Below are positions 37,801 to 45,002 of a stretch of DNA of 64,000 nt, one piece after another (position 1 is the first letter of the stretch; the number at the start of each line of letters is the position of its first letter). The stretch is taken from NCBI GenBank assembly GCA_026874595.1, contig CM049309.1, forward strand, positions 30,135,033 to 30,199,032, in the 5' to 3' direction. The translations under genes were made by a program, and so were the position numbers. Source of the DNA: Sipunculus nudus. Lineage: Eukaryota > Annelida > Sipuncula > Golfingiida > Sipunculidae. The notes beneath the pieces are model-generated. The model had not been told where the DNA came from. It worked only from the letters and a program-made list of their open reading frames with translations, and ran no database searches.

Positions 37801-40438
37801 AATGGCCTAAAAAGGTAGTGTATCGCAAAAAAATCAATGTTAACATCTTACTTCATTAATTGGCCATATTTGGGGATCTAAAAATACCTATGTCATAAAA
37901 TCCCAGAGGGGGTGCAAGGTGACCCTTCCTAGCCCATGGGCTATAGTTTATCAGTTGTGGAACATCTTTTGTTGGCTGAGCATTGCTAATAATCAATTGG
38001 AAATGTAGATGTAAGTTTAGTGTATATCTGTCTGACAGAGCCAACAAATGTTTTAATGTGTATTCTAACATTAGCTTTCTTTCTGGTTTTCCCAATATCA
38101 AAAGCAGACAGTTGCTTTTTCCATTTTGTAAATGCTAGAATGACAACCTGTGCACTCTGGAGTTCAACAGTGTTAGAAATATCGACCCCTCTATCTGTTA
38201 TACAAGTTCTGCAGGTAATAATTTATCTAGACACCATGAGTTCTGTGTTAGATATTTGTCACTGACATGGCCGCCCCATCCTTCAAACTTATAGACTCTT
38301 TGAGATGTGAAACTAATTAGAAATTTTCCTGTATTGTGATGCTTGTATGAAGAAAATGTCTGTGCACATGCTCCTAAAAAACCTTTTACCCAAGATGTCT
38401 CTGAAAGTCAAGAGGTATTGTTTTTCTTAAGGCTTCTCTCTCTGGCCAGAGCAACAGAGGTTCCATTCTAGCATGTAGTTAGTACATTGACCCATATTAA
38501 AAATGTACTTGAAACTAGGACTTTGAAACCACAGACTGATATGCCCAGTCCTGTATTGATAGATATATTCTCAGTTGCATAAGCTCCATAATGTATTGGC
38601 CAAACTTGCTGAGTGAACGATTAGTTCCTTGGAACACACTGGACTACAAAATTTTAAAAAATTGTCATGAGCAGAGCATAATTAGTCAGTCCCGTGTAAA
38701 ATTTGACATGCTCATCACTAATAGAAAATGCAGTTCCAGTGAACATATATTGTTCATTTTTTCTAAGAGATAATAAGTGTCTTTGTCTAGACATATGAGC
38801 TCTTTTTCTATGGAATCTATTAAATCACCTGTCATGTCAGTTTGGCATTCATATTACATTCCATGTTGAACAATTTTCAAACAATTAGGCAGATAATTTA
38901 CCTGATCATCATCTTGTTAGTGACTGGCTCTTAATTTTCCACTTTGATTTGTGCTTACATTAGGGATCCTATAGTATGACGTTTTGTCCCTTACTGTTCT
39001 ATTAGAACAGCCAGCTACAACAGCAAAATTGACCCATGTGGCTCACTTATAGTGAAAACTAACAAACTAACACATACACATCAAAGTATTACTGAACAAA
39101 GAATGTGGCAACTGCAGCGTCACAGCCCCTAGTATTTAAACTGACAGCCTGCTTTCCAGTTTGGCTTCTTACCCTGCCCTTAGATGCTGTGACATCATGT
39201 AGGAACTTTCTATAGGGGCCAAACAACATCACATGTATTTGTAACTAAGAGAAGGGAGACTGTTATGTAGAACAGACTTACAAATAATATTGTCAAATGG
39301 CTGTATAAATATAACTATATAAAAAAATGTAAAAGTTCTGTATGCCAGGTTTTGATAAATTTATGTCATAGGCAAATTCAGCTGAACACCATGACCAAAA
39401 GGTTCCATTTTATTTTATTATTATTTTGCATATTATAAATATTATTTTGTTTTTGATGATGGGACCTCTAGTTCATGATGCTTTATATAGATGAAGGGAC
39501 CTCTAGTTCATGAAGCTTAATTTATATAGATGATAGGACCTGTAGTTCATGATGCTATATATAGATGATGGGACCTCTAGTTCATGATACCTTCTATATA
39601 TAATGGGACCTCTAGTTCATGAAGCTTTATTTAGATGATTTTACCTCTAGTTCATGATGCTTTATATAGATGATGGGACCTCTAGTTCATGATGCCTTAT
39701 ATAGATAATGGGACCTCTAGTTCATGAAGCTTTACATGGTTGAGAGGACCTCTTGTTCATGATGCTTTATATCTGTTTTGCCGTGTCTTTGATAATGGGA
39801 CCTCTAGTTCATGACGCTTTATATCTATTTTGTTTTGTCTTTGATGATAGGACCTCTAGTTCATGATGCTTTATCTCTGCAGTCATTTCCCTTTCATGAA
39901 TATTGCATGTTTGAGCAATATTGTGCTCCTTCCACACCTTCATAATTTTTTTTTTTTATGTAAGACACTTGGAACCAGAGAAAAGAATAAATTATATACG
40001 CTTATAAATTATATTGCCAAAGGCAGTTGCACTCTATCAAATTAAATTTTCAAATGAAATTGTATCCTCTTTTCTACATCCTAGGCAACCTCAGATTGGC
40101 AAATCTATTTGTGAAAAGTACTGAGTGCTTGATGTAGACAGGGGAGACAGGGAGTTTCTTGAAAGACTACCATCAGATCATTGTAAGGTTCAAGTTTAAA
40201 GTACAAATTTTGACACTGGGCTAATGCTTAACAGTAATAATTTTTAGGAAAGGTAGGCATACAAAAGGAGAAAAAACTATGTGAAGATAATCCTAGTATG
40301 TGATCTTTTTACAGGTTACTTGAACTTGAGCAGCCTGATGTGACAGCATATGTGAAGAAGGAACTTGAAGGCATAAGAAAGTCTCTGGAACATTCTTCAT
40401 TCAAAGGAGGCCAGATCTTATGGGATAAACTAAAATAA
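277..40438 (+). CDS. PUM3: PUM3 (Puf-A / Pumilio homolog 3) homologue, 3' part, ten exons
   Basis: The coding sequence joins 277-381, 1424-1527, 3758-3833, 4329-4427, 12794-12928, 14837-14979, 24215-24360, 26583-26744, 27407-27497 and 40315-40438. It gives 394 residues plus TAA with no internal stop and consistent splice phases. Successive exons match, from my knowledge of the family, the C-terminal two thirds of animal PUM3: an AYNDYA...EEFYG helix pair (residues 9-28), [11 protein letters not shown] (75-85), DGSRVAM (114-120), WHGT (124-127), [10 protein letters not shown] (129-138), [18 protein letters not shown] (about 183-200), [11 protein letters not shown] in the CPL region and RSWASCNRG near the end. 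PUM3 is a nucleolar protein of Puf-type repeats that binds RNA or DNA without strong sequence preference and acts in large-subunit rRNA maturation (yeast Puf6 relative). The N terminus and promoter lie outside the window. The introns, up to 12.8 kb, are filled with repeats. Identity is firm; expression is not shown. Confidence 0.95.
382..1058. other. PUM3 intron, mostly unstructured
   Basis: AT-rich. The part from about 860 to 1058 resembles, in degraded form, the internal part of the hairpin-family element at 34080-34330 (shared text around GCTACATTTTAG and GCACATTTAATT). Confidence 0.5.
1059..1413 (+). repeat. Degraded hairpin-family element, 3' part
   Basis: Two copies of a roughly 130-bp unit (TTTCTCTTGTACA...GATTCA) are followed by a decayed 3' terminus at 1379-1413 (TTAGCTGAGCTTAATGACCC ... 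ACTTGTT). This matches the family terminus GTCAGCTGAGCGTCATGACC ... CACTTGTT. The same internal unit occurs in the element at 2997-3307. Confidence 0.6.
1424..1527 (+). CDS. PUM3: PUM3 exon B
   Basis: The acceptor is TTTTTATTGAAG and the donor is AA|GTAAGG. The exon is 104 bp and leaves two bases of a Lys codon. It encodes [18 protein letters not shown] and so on, matching the RTLDKVLE...PEK segment of PUM3. The 3' end of a degraded repeat element lies about ten bases upstream of the exon, so part of the pyrimidine tract is element-derived (see findings). Confidence 0.9.
1655..2203 (+). mobile_element. Hairpin-family element, complete short copy
   Basis: It starts TTTTTAGCTCAGCTGACTGA, continues into a near-complementary arm and a GTCC/GTCT tract, has a single internal unit with CTGGTGGCGCCACCTG near 1985, and ends CAGCTGAGCGTCATGGCCCA then TGGGCCACTTGTT. 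Its 3' half (2030-2203) is almost the same as the inverted copy at 61871-62937. Confidence 0.7.
2204..2996 (+). repeat. Intron with degraded internal unit of the hairpin family
   Basis: The last 200 bases (about 2790-2995) read as a decayed family unit: AATCTCCTTGGA, a GGGGTTTG..CCCCAGAAT segment, AATTGATACAAAAGCT and ACTGGTGGTGCCACCTG. Before about 2690 nothing clear is seen. Confidence 0.5.
2997..3307 (+). mobile_element. Hairpin-family element, short copy
   Basis: It begins TTTTAGCTCAGCTGACTGAA with the paired arm GTCATCTGAGCT and ends GTCAGCTGAGCGTCATAACC ... CACTTGTT. It carries a different internal unit from its neighbour (CTTCTCTCGTTCA...CACTTAAG), shared with 1059-1413. Confidence 0.65.
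3308..3757. other. PUM3 intron, nothing recognised
   Basis: AT-rich sequence with an A-rich run near 3346-3358 and no clear repeat. Confidence 0.5.
3758..3833 (+). CDS. PUM3: PUM3 exon C
   Basis: The acceptor is TTTTTTTCAG and the donor GTAAGT. The exon is 76 bp, begins with one base that completes the Lys codon from exon B, and ends in phase 0. It encodes [20 protein letters not shown], the counterpart of the KHSLVHKVFLDFF Puf repeat of vertebrate PUM3. Confidence 0.92.
4329..4427 (+). CDS. PUM3: PUM3 exon D
   Basis: The acceptor is ATCACTAG and the donor GTAATG. The exon is 99 bp, phase 0 at both ends. It encodes [19 protein letters not shown] then [14 protein letters not shown]. The TRDGSRVAM...WHGT motif is a well-conserved signature of PUM3/Puf6 proteins. 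The next exon is 8.4 kb away, beyond a 41-bp tandem array and a DNA transposon. Confidence 0.93.
4551..8768 (+). repeat. 41-bp CCAAT-containing tandem array (about 100 copies)
   Basis: The unit is about 41 bp: ATTCTACCCGCTGTGCACAG followed by CCAATCAAACATGCTTCCTGA. Variants alternate CAGCCAATC and CAACCAATC, and CCGCTG, CCCCTG, CAGCTG or CTGCTG. A longer variant unit with an extra CCCGGCTTG segment recurs near 5255, 5930, 7457, 8008 and 8350. The blocks at 7014-7226 and 7562-7774 are nearly identical, which shows higher-order duplication. Because 41 is not a multiple of three, open frames of about 77 codons appear on both strands; they are not genes. Confidence 0.95.
8769..9425. other. Right flank of the 41-bp array
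   Basis: It contains a short hairpin-family 5' fragment at 8806-8831 (TTTTAGCTCAGCTGACTCAA). At 9030-9068 it carries a copy of the array's left flank plus part of one unit (CTGCATCTATCTGAATAAAT, compare 4533-4553). The rest is AT-rich with nothing recognised. Confidence 0.5.
9426..11678. mobile_element. Non-autonomous DNA transposon with TIRs and TA target duplication
   Basis: The left end is CCGTAAATCTTGTTTTTAAG and the right end, read inverted, is CCGTAAATCCTGTTTTCATC; both are followed by GCCGC-rich subterminal sequence. TA flanks both ends (9424-9425, 11679-11680). No transposase frame of useful length is visible in 2.25 kb. The ends and TA duplication suggest a Tc1/mariner-superfamily relative, but the family call is inference. 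It lies inside the PUM3 intron between exons D and E. Confidence 0.7.
11822..12507 (+). mobile_element. Hairpin-family element, disrupted 5' end
   Basis: A decayed start (TTTTTAGTCAGCTTA, then CTGAAAGTCATCTGAG) is followed by a TCTGTCTGTC tract, TTAACAGGGCATAAATCA, degraded internal units, and the terminus TGCTGAGTGTCATAGCCCAT then GGGCCACTTGT. Confidence 0.6.
12794..12928 (+). CDS. PUM3: PUM3 exon E
   Basis: The acceptor is TTGTATTTTCAG and the donor GTAAGT. The exon is 135 bp, 45 codons, phase 0 at both ends. It encodes [16 protein letters not shown], then [17 protein letters not shown] and IVQKIIIH. These match DRKVIVKTMK and SHLVLLAAFDCIDDTKLV of vertebrate PUM3, an almost colinear Puf repeat. 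Confidence 0.94.
12929..14836 (+). repeat. PUM3 intron with tandem repeat units
   Basis: From 13270 to 13930 there are degraded copies of a roughly 135-bp unit (CCATCTTTCACATATGG, AGGTCA half-sites) better preserved at 29200-29800. From about 13716 to 14745 there are two copies of a roughly 305-bp unit (ATCACACAAA..CTTAAATATC, GACAGTACTG.GAGCATTATA, GTGGTGCCACC). A run of 20 G lies at 14683-14702. Confidence 0.6.
14837..14979 (+). CDS. PUM3: PUM3 exon F
   Basis: The acceptor is TTTATTTTCAG and the donor GTGAGC. The exon is 143 bp, starts in phase 0 and leaves two bases of a Ser codon. It encodes [20 protein letters not shown] followed by [19 protein letters not shown]. The DKYGxKVLLYLLxPRDP string is diagnostic for the PUM3/Puf6 family. 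Confidence 0.94.
14980..17215. other. PUM3 intron, mostly unrecognised
   Basis: Between 15065 and 15245 there are decayed relatives of the 58-bp array that starts at 17220 (CAAACCCAGCTAA, CCAGAGGCACAGTTATAATT). The stretch 15250-17215 shows no clear gene or repeat. Confidence 0.5.
17216..18749 (+). repeat. Tandem array of about 58-bp units (left part)
   Basis: Units alternate AGCTAGAGGCAGAGATATAA, TCCATACCCAACCAGAGGCA and CAAACATGATTCAAACCC, with related shorter modules (GAAGCATAATCATGATTC; TAACAGCAGAAATATAATCC). Module order varies, so the true period is a mixture of 28-, 58- and about 115-bp blocks. The array is split by the transposon at 18752-20211 and resumes at 20214. Confidence 0.85.
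18752..20211. mobile_element. pogo/Tigger-like non-autonomous element inserted in the 58-bp array
   Basis: The left end is CAGTAAAACCTGAGTG. The right end, read inverted, is CAGTGAAACCTGAACC. The dinucleotide TA flanks both (18750-18751, 20212-20213), and the 58-bp array continues on both sides. CAGTnAAACCT termini with TA duplication are typical of pogo/Tigger elements. At 1460 bp it shows no transposase frame, so it is non-autonomous. The right subterminal part is rich in GGTCGCT motifs. Confidence 0.8.
20214..20400 (+). repeat. 58-bp array (right part)
   Basis: The array resumes after the transposon with CTAGCTAACAGCAGAAATAT, ACCCAGCTAGAGGCAGAG and GGCACAAACATGATTCAAAC, then decays around 20400. 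Confidence 0.8.
20444..23475 (+). repeat. Direct repeats of about 1.0-1.2 kb with GTCCCCCGC hairpins
   Basis: Three tandem blocks start near 20444, 21625 and 22453. Each has TATATCGCAATCATTGTGG, a GTCCCCCGC...GCGGGGGAC hairpin (20671, 21840, 22512), GTCTGTCTGTC tracts, and downstream units with CTGGTGGCGCTACCTG-type palindromes and CATATCTCGGCAGTGGTTTG. The last 64 codons of blocks 1 and 3 (21410-21604 and 23262-23456) are nearly the same. Frames in this region are not genes. Confidence 0.8.
23924..24200 (+). repeat. Roughly 38-bp tandem array upstream of PUM3 exon G
   Basis: About seven copies of GTATTCATGCCAGATAATGT then GGTTTAAGAACAGT, with decay and length variation. The array ends within 15-20 bases of the exon G acceptor. 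Confidence 0.75.
24215..24360 (+). CDS. PUM3: PUM3 exon G
   Basis: The acceptor is TGTGTTGCAG and the donor CAGCAG|GTAATA. The exon is 146 bp; its first base completes a Ser codon and its last base starts a Glu codon. It encodes [20 protein letters not shown] and then a helical stretch ending VLKHSA, matching KKDTEVRRRELLE of vertebrate PUM3. Both flanks are tandem arrays. The array on the 3' side repeats the last 13 or so exon bases together with the donor. Confidence 0.93.
24340..25195 (+). repeat. 35-bp tandem array that includes the exon G splice donor
   Basis: The unit is CAAACACTCAGCAGGTAATA then ACAGTCACACCCATA, in about 24 copies. The first copy begins inside exon G: CAAACACTCAGCAG is coding and GTAATA is the functional donor. 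Later copies vary at single bases (GGTCACATCCCT and CACACAGCAG versions). Confidence 0.9.
25196..25600. other. PUM3 intron, nothing recognised
   Basis: AT-rich sequence between two arrays, without visible structure. Confidence 0.5.
25601..25734 (+). mobile_element. Hairpin-family element, 5' end only
   Basis: TTTTAGCTCAGCTGACTGAA plus its paired arm GTCATCTGAGCTA, a TCTGTCTGTC tract and GTTAACCAGGCACAAATAGT. The family 3' terminus is absent; the 58-bp array follows directly. Confidence 0.65.
25735..26360 (+). repeat. 58-bp tandem array (about 10 copies)
   Basis: The unit is GATACATCTGATGAAGGCCT, CGGTCAATCAGAGGCACAGT, CACCATAATCACACCATT. It is distinct from the 17-20 kb array despite equal length. 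It ends about 220 bases before PUM3 exon H. Confidence 0.9.
26583..26744 (+). CDS. PUM3: PUM3 exon H (CPL domain)
   Basis: The acceptor is AATTTCCCACAG and the donor GTACAA. The exon is 162 bp. It encodes [15 protein letters not shown], then [19 protein letters not shown]. The EHPAGH motif marks the CPL (NUC119) domain found C-terminal to the Puf repeats in PUM3/Puf6. Phase is 1 at both borders, consistent with exons G and I. Confidence 0.93.
26745..27406. other. PUM3 intron between exons H and I
   Basis: A decayed hairpin-family 5' end is recognisable near 26797-26890 (CTGCTGACTTTCAGTCAAGC, GATGGGTCTTTGTCC, GGGGCACAAATAGTAA). The rest is unrecognised. Confidence 0.4.
27407..27497 (+). CDS. 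PUM3: PUM3 exon I
   Basis: The acceptor is TCTGATGTTTCAG and the donor GTAAGT. The exon is 91 bp. It encodes [20 protein letters not shown] then [11 protein letters not shown]. The LKSWASxNRGA block of other PUM3 proteins is clearly present. Confidence 0.93.
27498..27943. other. PUM3 intron, little recognised
   Basis: A single GACTGGTGGTGCTACCTAC motif near 27781 suggests a decayed palindrome-core repeat. Nothing else is clear. Confidence 0.4.
27944..28113 (+). repeat. 44-bp tandem array (about 3.7 copies)
   Basis: The unit is AAGATATCAACACTTTACTT, TACATATCATGGTTACCAAG, TCAG. The final copy lacks a few bases. Confidence 0.85.
28114..28775. other. PUM3 intron, nothing recognised
   Basis: No gene or clear repeat is visible. 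Confidence 0.4.
28779..31491. mobile_element. Harbinger-like TIR element split by a nested element
   Basis: The left end is GGCCAAAATAAAAAAAAGGT then ATGGTTCTCAGGCAC. The right end read inverted is GGCCAAAAAAAATTAAAAGT then ATGGTTCTCAGGCACC. TTA flanks both ends (28776-28778, 31492-31494). GGCC termini with a TTA duplication fit PIF/Harbinger MITEs (family call is inference). Without the nested insertion the element would be only about 330 bp and non-coding. Confidence 0.75.
29026..31405 (+). mobile_element. Hairpin-family element nested inside the Harbinger-like MITE
   Basis: It starts with TTAGCTCAGCTGACTTTCAG, followed by a GTCCGTCCGGCCGTCC tract and GTTAGCAGGGCACAAATCGT. It holds four or more copies of a roughly 135-bp unit carrying AGGTCA direct repeats (29200-29830), then less ordered sequence. 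It ends CAGCTGAGCGTCATGACCCA then TGGGTCACTTGTT. Confidence 0.75.
31495..32300. other. PUM3 intron, nothing recognised
   Basis: AT-rich sequence. A lone TTAACAGGGCACAAATCAAA at 31989-32008 is a fragment of the hairpin family. Confidence 0.4.
32307..32768. mobile_element. Possible MITE with imperfect TIRs
   Basis: GCTGCCTTTCCATACATGCA on the left pairs with CATGTATTGAAAGGCAC on the right, and the inner motif GCAGATTTTTGTCC pairs with AAAAAATCTGCATGC. No convincing target duplication was found. Confidence 0.35.
33272..36247 (+). mobile_element. Hairpin-family element, long copy (ATA-loop subfamily)
   Basis: It starts TTTTTAGCTCAGCTGACTAT with the paired arm AAGTCAACTGAGCT and a GTCCGTCCGGCCGTCC tract. 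It holds large decayed units (two with TGATTTAATTTTCACAGCAT), a CT microsatellite and a poly(C) run, and ends ATCAGCTGAGCGCCGGGACC then CATCGGTCCCTTGTT. Confidence 0.65.
34842..34875 (+). repeat. (CT)n microsatellite
   Basis: About 17 uninterrupted CT dinucleotides within the long hairpin-family element. Confidence 0.95.
36248..40314. other. PUM3 last intron, mostly unrecognised
   Basis: 36290-36620 holds decayed units of the AAACTTGTGACCTTGACCAG type also seen at 40560-40990. A 118-codon open frame (37241-37597) has no recognisable domain. A 35-bp array lies at 39453-39876. The rest is AT-rich without visible structure. Confidence 0.4.
39453..39876 (+). repeat. 35-bp tandem array (about 12 copies)
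   Basis: The unit is GATGGGACCTCTAGTTCATG then ATGCTTTATATAGAT, with some copies lengthened by a TATTTTGTTTTGTCTTT insertion near 39770 and 39830. Confidence 0.85.
40315..40438 (+). CDS. PUM3: PUM3 exon J (terminal coding exon)
   Basis: The acceptor is TCTTTTTACAG. The exon's first base completes a Thr codon and the frame ends at TAA (40436-40438). It encodes [19 protein letters not shown] followed by a short tail ending [11 protein letters not shown]. This corresponds to the SCDLEVANKVKAAL...KGxEIL tail of vertebrate PUM3, and the total length past the CPL domain is as expected. A repeat-derived hairpin starts about 28 bases after the stop. Confidence 0.9.
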
Positions 40439-40462
40439 ATGCTCACAGTTTGATTGTTGATA

Positions 40463-41002
40463 TAATGTCTCCCCACCCACAGAGGGAGACATAATGTGTT
40501 TGGTTTGTCATTTGTCGGCGGCTGTGGCATTGTCGTCCATGTCATATCTTGTGAATGTGAAAACTTTTGATCCACTCAACATTTTTTCATGAAATTTTAA
40601 ATTAAAATTTGTTTCTACCAAAATCTCGGACTAGTTAAAAAAAAACCTTGACCACCATCAAAGTCAGATAGGCCAAAATAGAATTTTTGGTGAACTCAAT
40701 AACTTTTGAAGTATGGATTATTTTTCCTCAAATTTGAAACACTAATTGTTTTAATCAAGTTCCTTGAGGAGCTGGAAAACTGGTGACCATGACCATGGTC
40801 AAATCAGCCAGAATAGAAATTATTTTTGAATGCTATAACTTATGAACAACTTGATATGTTTTCATGAAATTCAACTTGTGAAATGTCTCTAACAATATCT
40901 CAGACAAGTTAAAAATCTGGTGACCTTGACCTTCATCATCAAGGTCAAATTGGGTAAAATAAAAATTTATTGTGAAACCTACAAACATTGAAGTATCACA
41001 TA
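40463..41002 (+). repeat. Hairpin-led repeat in the presumed PUM3 3' UTR
   Basis: It opens with the hairpin TGTCTCCCC...AGGGAGACA (40466-40491), followed by decayed units of about 130 bp (CTATAACTT.TGAA..., CTGGTGACCTTGACC, AAGGTCAAAT). The same unit type is at 36290-36620. An AATAAA lies at 40958-40963. Confidence 0.6.
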
Positions 41003-41340
41003 TATAGCTCAGCTGACTATAAGTCATCTGAGCTATAGTCATGGTCCATTGTCCGTCGTCCATCCATCTGTCCGTCCGTCCCTCCATAGATGTGGCACGA
41101 TTTGAAACTGTAGGACCTAGGAATCCAAAATTAGGCATAATGTTAGATGTCCCCAAGATCTCCTACCAAGCAGAACACTGGGTCTTTGCCACTTGTTCCT
41201 TTAAGAAATTAAGGAAAAACCTCATATTTTTTAAAAAAGCTATTTTCACACTTCAGGACTGCCTACTATCAGAACCACTCATCTGGTTTTCCTTATATTT
41301 ACCATTAATATGATAGCCTTGCCTAAGTAACCTTATTAGT
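41003..41340 (+). mobile_element. Hairpin-family element, 5' part (ATA-loop subfamily)
   Basis: TAGCTCAGCTGACTATAAGT with paired arm CATCTGAGCT, a GTCC tract and the subfamily unit CCAAGATCTCCTACCAAG. No 3' terminus is recognisable before the poly(C) region at 41410-41450. Confidence 0.6.
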
Positions 41341-41704
41341 GATGCAGCACTGGCAGAACATCCCTGCTGTTATAAACATACACTTTTTCTCATGGGCCCT
41401 TCCCTAACACCCCCCCCCCCCTCCCATCCAACCCCCCCCCCCCCCCCATCACCACCATCACCAATTATATTGCAATACATGGTTTATTATTGTCAACTGT
41501 ATTTCTTTAAATGTAAAAATTTTTGAAGGGGTCCCATTTTTTCCCCTCAAATTTGGGAAAGTGAGGCCTGTAGTGAGGGAGACATATAGTTGCTTTTGTG
41601 TCACAAAAACCAGGTCCTCTAGTTTCCATTCCAGCAAGGTCCTCGAGCCTAATGAAATTCAAGATTTCAAGTAAATTATGGGTGGTTTGAATAAATCCAT
41701 TATG

Positions 41705-41748
<44 letters not shown>

Positions 41749-42543
41749 AAAATTTATATATATTTATATATATATATGTAATCATTTATGTATGTATTAA
41801 TTGATTCTATTTTATAATGATGAAATATATTCATTTATAAATTTTGGGCTGTTGAAATAAAAACCCTACCATACAAAAAAGTGTTTTTTTTCTTGCATAC
41901 GTATTAAAATAAACTATGAAGCATGTTTATCCTTAGTTAGTAGATGGTTCATTAGGAGACTCTTAAATTTAACAGGGGTCAAATACTCAAAGCTGTTTTA
42001 ACTTAAGCAGGTGTTTAAATTGGCTGTTTAGCAGGCAGTTAACTTAAACATTTTGCTCGAAGCATGTTTATCATTTGTAGGCCTAGATGGTTAAATTAGG
42101 CGACTGTTTGATTTAACAGGGATGTATGCTTGAAGGCTGTTCAAACAAATACTTTTTAAAAGTGTTGTTTACTCGAAAGAGATTTTACTAATCAGCAATA
42201 TTTAAGTTTCACATTTGTCAGTGTCTTACTGTAATCAGTATGCTGGAAAGAAGTTTAACTATTCTAAAATCACTCTAAGCTGGTCAGAATTTAAGAGGAG
42301 CCTCTGGGTATTTTTAAAGCCTTGTTAAATAGGTGGTGAACAACATAATTCAAATTGTAACCTGTTAGTACTTTTTCTTTTAGTGACTAAAACATATTTA
42401 TATTTATTTCTTTGTTCCAATTTGAATGATATGTGAGCGACAGAGAAGGTATATGGAAAATATAAGTATAATAAACACACTTTCGACGACATAACCAAAG
42501 ACTTACATTGAGTGACATCCTCAGCCATTCCAAAGGAAAATCA
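41341..42543. other. Intergenic, simple repeats
   Basis: Two poly(C) runs (41409-41450) and an AT dinucleotide tract (41708-41780). Otherwise AT-rich with nothing recognised. Confidence 0.5.
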
Positions 42544-43941
42544 TTTTTAGCTCAGCTGACTATAAGTCATCTGAGCTAAAGTCATGGTCCATTGTCTGTA
42601 GTCCCTCCATCCGTCTGTTAGACTGGCACGTTCTGAATCCAAAATTTGGCATGCAGTTAGATGTCCCAAAATTCTCCTACCATACCGAAAATTTGGTCAA
42701 TATGACTTTGTTCCTTTGAGATATTAAGGAAAAACCTCGAATTTCCAATAAAAAAACTTTTATCACACTTCAGGACTGCCTAATATCAAAACTACTTATC
42801 TGTTTTTTTCTTCATTTTAACCAGAAGTAATCTCCTATATATTTCCTATATGCATGCCAGAAATTAAGTCTGTTAAGTGTAATATCTTTTAGTTATGGGC
42901 CCGAACATAATGGACTTTGTAAAAATCAGGAAAAATATTTACTCTATTAACATCAAAAATTTTGAAACTTGAGACTTTTTTCCAAGTATATAACTTTGTT
43001 TAATAAAGATTCAATTATATACCCAAAATGAGAAATGAATTTGTAAATTTTTTAAGTTATTGGCATAAAAATAAAGTCAGTACCTTAAATTTTGCCCAAC
43101 TTTGACCATGGCACGTTTTTTCCTGTGAGTACTATTGATTTAATTTTCACAGCAGGTAAATGTAAGTATTGAATTTGTTTAAATCTGAATTTTGAAAATA
43201 AAAGCTTGCGAATTTAGCTAGTTATTGATTTTTTCTTGAGGCTCTATTGTATTCATTTGTTTTGCATCTTCTGGATAATTCCTTGAATTACTTTTTCAAG
43301 GAATGTTTTTGTATAACAGAGTGGAAAAGGCAATACAATAAGGAGATACCGTGAAAAAAAAAAACAATTACTGCATAACACTTGGTGGGCAGGGTTTGGG
43401 GGGGGGGGGGATGGTATGAGAATTACTATTCACCTTTCACAGCAGGCGATATATGTATATAGACTATAATAATACAGATAAGTTCTCCCATCTTTCAACA
43501 CCCAGACACCCCCCCCCCCCCACCACCACCACATTTCATCTGTTGACTGGGGACATTAGTTATATTTCAACTGTATACATTTCATAAAATAAAAAAAAAT
43601 ACATATATTAAATAATATATATTAAAAAAAAGATTTAATTGAACAAGTGTGTAAACTACTGAACTGTCAACAGTTAATCAAAATGCTAACGAATGATTAT
43701 GGTAATAGTACAGATCATTTGTTCACAAACTGCTCACATGCTTCAGTTTCAACATTAGAAAACATGGTCAAGTCACAAAATATTATTTGCAACAATTTTC
43801 TTGCTCATAAATACAAACCAAATATTTAAACCATTTATTTATTACCTCTTCCTCTCACACTTTACCTCCATTTGATATTATTTTAGATTTTTACCTTCAA
43901 GGTCACATTTAGGTGACCACAGTGACCCATGGGTCCCTTGT
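42544..43941 (+). mobile_element. Hairpin-family element (ATA-loop subfamily)
   Basis: It starts TTTTTAGCTCAGCTGACTAT with arm AAGTCATCTGAGCT and internal text parallel to 33272-36247 (AAGGAAAAACCTC, TAATATCAAAAC, CCAACTTTG.CAATGGCACG). It contains poly(G) and poly(C) runs and ends AGTGACCCATGGGTCCCTTG. Confidence 0.65.
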
Positions 43942-45002
43942 GATCAAACTGAAATGAAATACATGTACAATAATATTTGGAGGTTACATATGGCCTAATT
44001 TGAACCCCACCATGCAGTACAAGGTTCGATACCCATTTTATCCCTACAGTGGGATGTATATATTTAACAAATTTAATTTAAGGTGACTGTAGCATAATAA
44101 AAGCAAAAATGGAAAAGTATTCAGTTTTCACTATTGAACCCGTAGGGGGAGTGAAAGTTGAGCTGAAAACCCCATTCAAGTTGTTTTTAAGATGAATCAT
44201 TCCACTGAAATCAAATCAAACCAGAGATGAGACAGATTGTCTGTGACGGGTTGAAAAATGGAGAGATGGATGAACAGGACGTTTTGCCTATATCTAAATA
44301 ACACTGAAGATAAAAAGTTTAAAAGAAGTTGAACCTATTTTGTTTTGGTGACAGGTGTACATGCAGACATGAAAACTAATTATAGGACAATTAACTCATA
44401 TAAAGAGGAATTCATGTCAATGTGCATACATGTAATGTAATCATATACATATATATGTAATCATATAAAGAGGAATTCATGTCAATGTGCATACATGTAA
44501 TGCAGTTGGGCAATGCAACCTTTTTGCTAAAAGCAGGGATCTCCAGCTTTTGGCTTGAAAAATTTAAACATAATTTGCAATGTTTTCATAATTAGTGTGC
44601 CTAAAATTTCATAGTTAAATGCAGTAAAATTTGTGATATCCGTTTGACCTCTCCAGGTCATCCATGTGAAACTGCATACTGTTCTGTACTACTAGACCGG
44701 TTATCGCTGACCTGTACTGTCTTTTACATGTAGAGTTTGGCTAGCATGTCAGCTGCAATCTCCTGTGTCTGATTTTTGCTCATTTTTTCTTCAAATTCTG
44801 AGATTCTCATAGGCATTGATCACAGGGGGATCAGGGAGATATATACCCCCCATTATTTGACAAGGGGGTATGGCCCAATGTATTATACCCCCAAATGTTT
44901 TGACTGTGTGTGGCATAAAATGGGAATTTTCACAGTTTAAAACCCTGCCACAGAATTCATAATTAAAATGGCATATCTTCAGTCTTCAGCTACCAAAATG
45001 CA
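43942..45002. other. Intergenic, little recognised
   Basis: A direct duplication of about 45 bp (TCATATAAAGAGGAATTCAT ... CATACATGTAATG) occurs at 44395-44440 and 44458-44503. Nothing else is clear. Confidence 0.5.
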
